Assembly (NCBI GenBank): GCA_945866245.1
Contig: CAMBGW010000014.1
Location: 1-16,494 of the forward strand
Direction: 5' to 3'
Origin: Verrucomicrobia subdivision 6 bacterium
Lineage (GTDB): Bacteria > Verrucomicrobiota > Verrucomicrobiia > Methylacidiphilales > Verrucolacustridaceae
DNA: 16,494 bases
Under the pieces are notes generated by a model. The model was given only the letters and a program-made list of their open reading frames with translations. It was not told the DNA's origin and did no database searches. Below are positions 13,861-16,494 of this stretch, piece by piece. Positions within the stretch are counted from its first letter, which is position 1, and every line of letters begins with the position of its first letter. The position numbers and the translations under genes were made by a program.

Positions 13861-16407
13861 TTAAATGTCTAGGTTCCGAACGTTCAAGGCGTTTTCTTCA
13901 ATAAAGATTCGCCGCGGCTCCACTTCATCTCCCATCAGTGTCGTGAAAATCTCGTCCGCCTTTGCCGCATCCACCAGATCCACCTTGAGTAACTGCCGCT
14001 TCTCCGGATCCATCGTAGTCGAAAAGAGCTCCTTCGCATCCATTTCACCCAAACCCTTGAACCGAGTGATCTGCACCCCCCTCTTTCCGACATTTTTCAC
14101 ACCCGTAAGAATCTCTGCGATCGAGAAGATGGGAGTCTTCGTCGGTTTGTCTCCCTCCCCCTCAATCAGCTCAAAGAGAGGTTTGTCCTGAGCCGAGAAA
14201 TGATCCATCGCCATCCCCTTTTTCCCTAAAGCTTGCAGAACCTTGGAGATACTGCTGGCCTCATAAATCTCATAAATTCTGGCCTTGGGACGGTTTTTAT
14301 CCTCCTCCTTAGCCTTATCATCTTTCTCCTTGGCATCCTTTGCCTTGCCACCTTTCTCCTCTTTCTCGTCCTCATCTCCTTCATCCTCAATTCCCATCTT
14401 ATCCCGAAACTTAGCCACCTCCTTGTCGTCCATCAAAAACTCGAATGTCTCTTCGGTTTGCTTTCTCACCTTCGCAATATATTTCGGTAGGTCACCCGAC
14501 TTTGCGTTTCGCGCCTCAAGGTAATCCTCAAACTTCGCTCCCCTGCGAGTGACCGCACGGGATAACTTTTCCAGCTCCTGCAAGGAGACCAGTACATCCA
14601 TCAATTGCGTTTTGTTGTAGGCCTTCTTGTCAGAGAGACGAACCAACGAAACCTCCTCCGTTCCAAGCTCGATCAAAATCTTATCCAGAGTCTCGTTATC
14701 ATCCACGTACTCCTCCCTCTTTTTCCGTTTGATCAGGAATAAGGGGGGTTGCGCCACGTAAATATGCCCCAAAGCCACCAACTCAGGCATTTTTCTGAAA
14801 AAGAAGGTCAGCAAGAGAGTTCGAATATGAGATCCGTCCACATCCGCATCAGTCATTAAGATGATCTTATGATAACGCAGACGGCTGAGGTCAAAACCAC
14901 CACTTCCCTCCGAATCTTCCCCCGTCTTCTTATCTTTTTCAGCAGAGGTACCAATTCCCGTTCCTACGGCGGTAATGATCGTGCGAATCTCATTATTGTT
15001 GAGAACTCGATCAATCGAGGCTTTCTCCACGTTAATTAACTTTCCGCGAATCGGTAGAATCGCCTGCGTGCGCCGATCCCGTCCCTGCTTGGCGGAGCCA
15101 CCTGCGGAGTCACCCTCAACAATGTAAAGCTCGCACTGGGAGGGGTCCCGTTCGGAACAGTCTGCCAATTTACCAGGCAATCCACCCCCGCTAAAGGCAC
15201 CCTTACGGATTGTCTCTTTCGCCTTGCGAGCCGCTTCCCGGGCACGAGCTGCCGTCAGCGCCTTATCAAAAATCTTTTTCCCAACTCCAGGAGTCTCTTC
15301 CAGGAAGGCAAGGAGACCCTCGTAAACACAACTTCCGACGATCCCCTCGATCTCCGCATTGACCAACTTTACCTTTGTCTGAGCGTTAAAACGAGGGTTG
15401 GGCAACTTAATGCTCAACACGCAGATCAACCCCTCCCGCACATCCTCACCCGTAATCTTCGGATCCTTATCTTTCGCTAGGCCTTTTCCTGAAGCGTACT
15501 GATTAATCGCGCGGGTTAGAGCCGACCGAAACCCTGAAACGTGAGTTCCCCCGTCCGGATTCGGTATCGAATTAGCAAAAGGTAAAAGATTTTCGTCGTA
15601 TCCGTCGTGATACTGCATGACGCAATCAACAAACACCTCATCCTTTTTTCTCTCTAAAACAATCGGTTTGGGGTGGATGGGGGACTTCGCCTTGACCATC
15701 TGCTTCACAAACTCCTCAATCCCATCCTTATAAAGAAAAGTTTCTGTTTTCCCGCTCTTCCCCTCATCCGTCAGGGTTATCGATAGACCGGGATTAAGAA
15801 ACGCCAACTCCCTCATTCTCTTGGCCAGCAGGTCGAACTTAAACTTCGTCGTATCGGTAAAAATGATCGCATCTGGCTTAAAGGTGATCTTGGTTCCGGT
15901 CTTTTTTGACTTTCCGGTGACGCTGAGCTTCGAGGTGGTCTTTCCTTGGGCAAACTCCATGTGATAGAGCTTCCCGTCCCGCGAGATCTCGACCTCAAAC
16001 CATTCGGACAGTGCGTTGACGCATTTCGCCCCTACCCCGTGTAATCCACCGGAATATTTATACGCTCCCTGATCAAACTTTCCTCCCGCATGCAGATTTG
16101 TCAGAACCAACTCCACCGCAGGCATCTTAAACTTCGGATGCATGTCGACTGGAATACCGCGCCCGTCGTCGGAAATACTGATCGATCCATCAACGTGAAT
16201 CGTCACTTCGATGTGTTCGCAGTGACCCGCTAAATGTTCGTCGACCGAGTTATCTAGAACTTCGAAAACACAGTGATGGAGTCCACGTTCGTCCGGATCC
16301 CCGATATACATCCCAGGCCGCTTACGGACCGCCTCCAGCCCCTCCAGCTTATCAATCTTCGAAGCATCGTACGTTCCTGTTACGACGATTTTTTCCTTGG
16401 CTGCCAT
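13861..16407 (-). CDS. gyrB: DNA gyrase subunit B
   Basis: ATPase subunit of DNA gyrase, 848 residues, of the long GyrB type (E. coli 804). Seen: GHKL ATPase domain with EAVRKRPGMYIGD (25-37), Glu49 and Asn53 in FEVLDNSVDE, SDDGRGIPVD (79-88), GGLHGVGAKCVNALS (120-134); TOPRIM domain with EGDSAGGSAKQGRDRRTQA (431-449) and TDADVDGSHIRTLLLTFFFR (519-538); C-terminal QITRFKGLGEMDAKEL (779-794). Between the TOPRIM motifs and the tail there is a large insert (about 565-775), as in other long GyrB proteins; within it residues 672-708 form a linker made almost only of K, E, D, A and G. A shorter extra loop KDKKTGEDSEGSGG (491-504) lies between the TOPRIM motifs. The ATG at 16407 matches the family N-terminus, but no Shine-Dalgarno is seen before it. 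First gene of the array. Confidence 0.98.
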   Translation of the reverse strand: MAAKEKIVVTGTYDASKIDKLEGLEAVRKRPGMYIGDPDERGLHHCVFEVLDNSVDEHLAGHCEHIEVTIHVDGSISISDDGRGIPVDMHPKFKMPAVELVLTNLHAGGKFDQGAYKYSGGLHGVGAKCVNALSEWFEVEISRDGKLYHMEFAQGKTTSKLSVTGKSKKTGTKITFKPDAIIFTDTTKFKFDLLAKRMRELAFLNPGLSITLTDEGKSGKTETFLYKDGIEEFVKQMVKAKSPIHPKPIVLERKKDEVFVDCVMQYHDGYDENLLPFANSIPNPDGGTHVSGFRSALTRAINQYASGKGLAKDKDPKITGEDVREGLICVLSIKLPNPRFNAQTKVKLVNAEIEGIVGSCVYEGLLAFLEETPGVGKKIFDKALTAARAREAARKAKETIRKGAFSGGGLPGKLADCSERDPSQCELYIVEGDSAGGSAKQGRDRRTQAILPIRGKLINVEKASIDRVLNNNEIRTIITAVGTGIGTSAEKDKKTGEDSEGSGGFDLSRLRYHKIILMTDADVDGSHIRTLLLTFFFRKMPELVALGHIYVAQPPLFLIKRKKREEYVDDNETLDKILIELGTEEVSLVRLSDKKAYNKTQLMDVLVSLQELEKLSRAVTRRGAKFEDYLEARNAKSGDLPKYIAKVRKQTEETFEFLMDDKEVAKFRDKMGIEDEGDEDEKEEKGGKAKDAKEKDDKAKEEDKNRPKARIYEIYEASSISKVLQALGKKGMAMDHFSAQDKPLFELIEGEGDKPTKTPIFSIAEILTGVKNVGKRGVQITRFKGLGEMDAKELFSTTMDPEKRQLLKVDLVDAAKADEIFTTLMGDEVEPRRIFIEENALNVRNLDI
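14290..14394 (-). other. charged low-complexity linker in GyrB
   Basis: Codons for residues 672-706 of GyrB give a run dominated by Lys, Glu and Asp, including near-repeats such as AKDAKEKDDKAKEEDK. On the plus strand this is a pyrimidine-rich tract. It is in frame and lies inside the known variable insert of long GyrB proteins, so it is probably a disordered spacer. Confidence 0.75.
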
Positions 16408-16456
16408 CTGGTGATACTACGGAAAAGATCAGCCTCTACAACCGAAAAGAAGGTAT

Positions 16457-16482
16457 TTAACTATTTATAAGTAAATAGTTAA
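16457..16482. repeat. perfect 11-bp inverted repeat upstream of gyrB
   Basis: Arms TTAACTATTTA and TAAATAGTTAA separated by the four bases TAAG, lying 50 bases upstream of the gyrB ATG. All arm bases but two (one per arm) are A or T, so as an RNA hairpin it would be weak; a protein binding site on DNA is more likely than a terminator. There is no U-tract that would mark a terminator for an upstream gene. Confidence 0.65.
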
Positions 16483-16493
16483 TAAGTACTTAT
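16482..16493. repeat. 12-bp palindrome at the right edge
   Basis: ATAAGTACTTAT is its own reverse complement. It touches the neighbouring 11-bp inverted repeat by one base and shares the element ATAAGTA with its centre (16467-16473 and 16482-16488, 15 bases apart). Confidence 0.6.
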
Positions 16494-16494
16494 A

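Larger units (their letters stand above)
1..16407 (-). other. probable long transcription unit of twelve genes
   Basis: All genes point the same way. Distances in transcription order are 17 bp (gyrB-gyrA), 4-bp overlap (gyrA-phosphatase), 14 bp, 19 bp, 1-bp overlap, 1-bp overlap, 4-bp overlap, 4-bp overlap (nuoM-nuoN), 41 bp, 9 bp and 1 bp (ppc-transporter). No hairpin followed by a T-run was found in any gap. Internal promoters inside coding sequence cannot be excluded. Confidence 0.5.
16408..16494 (-). promoter_or_regulatory. AT-rich leader and likely promoter region of the gyrB array
   Basis: The only gene-free stretch of note. Reading toward gyrB, a TATAAA (16464-16469) is a fair -10 candidate without a good -35; alternatively TTAACT and TAAATA are spaced by 17 bases (16477-16482 and 16454-16459). 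Either would give a leader of about 35 to 60 bases. The inverted repeat covers both candidates, so a repressor or other DNA-binding protein there could control the array. Placement is inference; the strong AT bias against the roughly even composition of the rest is seen directly. Confidence 0.4.

Noticed and set aside
13289..13864. 191-codon open frame on the plus strand across the 5' end of gyrA
   Set aside because: Antisense to strongly conserved gyrA codons; the Arg/His-rich product looks like a shadow of the gyrA frame.
16408..16494. Replication origin near gyrB
   Set aside because: The segment is AT-rich, but no DnaA box (TTATNCACA) is visible and neither dnaA, dnaN nor recF is nearby.

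Overview
The window is a single-strand gene array: twelve genes, all on the minus strand, read from the right edge to the left edge. In transcription order they are gyrB, gyrA, a PhoD-type metallophosphatase, nuoI, nuoJ, nuoK, nuoL, nuoM, nuoN, an A-type iron-sulfur carrier (IscA/HesB family), ppc (phosphoenolpyruvate carboxylase) and the first 295 codons of an MFS transporter of the oxalate/formate antiporter type, cut by the left edge. No tRNA, rRNA, CRISPR array, insertion sequence or phage gene was seen. No gene-free stretch reaches 300 bases; the longest is the 87-base AT-rich segment right of gyrB.

The genes suggest a respiring bacterium with type I complex I and a medium GC content. 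The PEPC variant (SRGAGP after the GRGG loop), the GyrA sequence HPHGD-MAIYP and the NuoM subtype resemble what I remember of the PVC group, most likely Verrucomicrobiota. That is an impression from protein style, not a database result.

Layout: 16408-16494 is an AT-rich leader with an 11-bp inverted repeat and a 12-bp palindrome, the only plausible main promoter region. 16407-11372 holds both gyrase subunits, 17 bp apart. The phosphatase starts inside the gyrA stop codon (GTGA overlap). 10329-4186 is the membrane-arm half of complex I plus NuoI, with stop/start overlaps at J/K, K/L, L/M and M/N; nuoA-H are absent. 4144-3764 is the Fe-S carrier, 3754-887 is ppc, and 885-1 is the transporter. 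All gaps are 41 bp or less and I found no terminator, so one long transcript is possible.

How they may work together: NuoI and NuoJ-N are complex I parts (two 4Fe-4S clusters plus proton-translocating subunits). The neighbouring IscA-type protein could supply Fe-S clusters. PEPC refills the TCA cycle with oxaloacetate and the transporter probably moves a small carboxylate. The link of this energy and carbon block to gyrase is unexplained and may only reflect shared growth-linked expression.

No clearly new defence or mobile system is visible. The points worth a second look are residue-level oddities in conserved enzymes (GyrA QRDR positions 83 and 87, the missing TM7 lysine in NuoM, lost aspartate-site residues in PEPC) and the unusual gene order with tight coupling.
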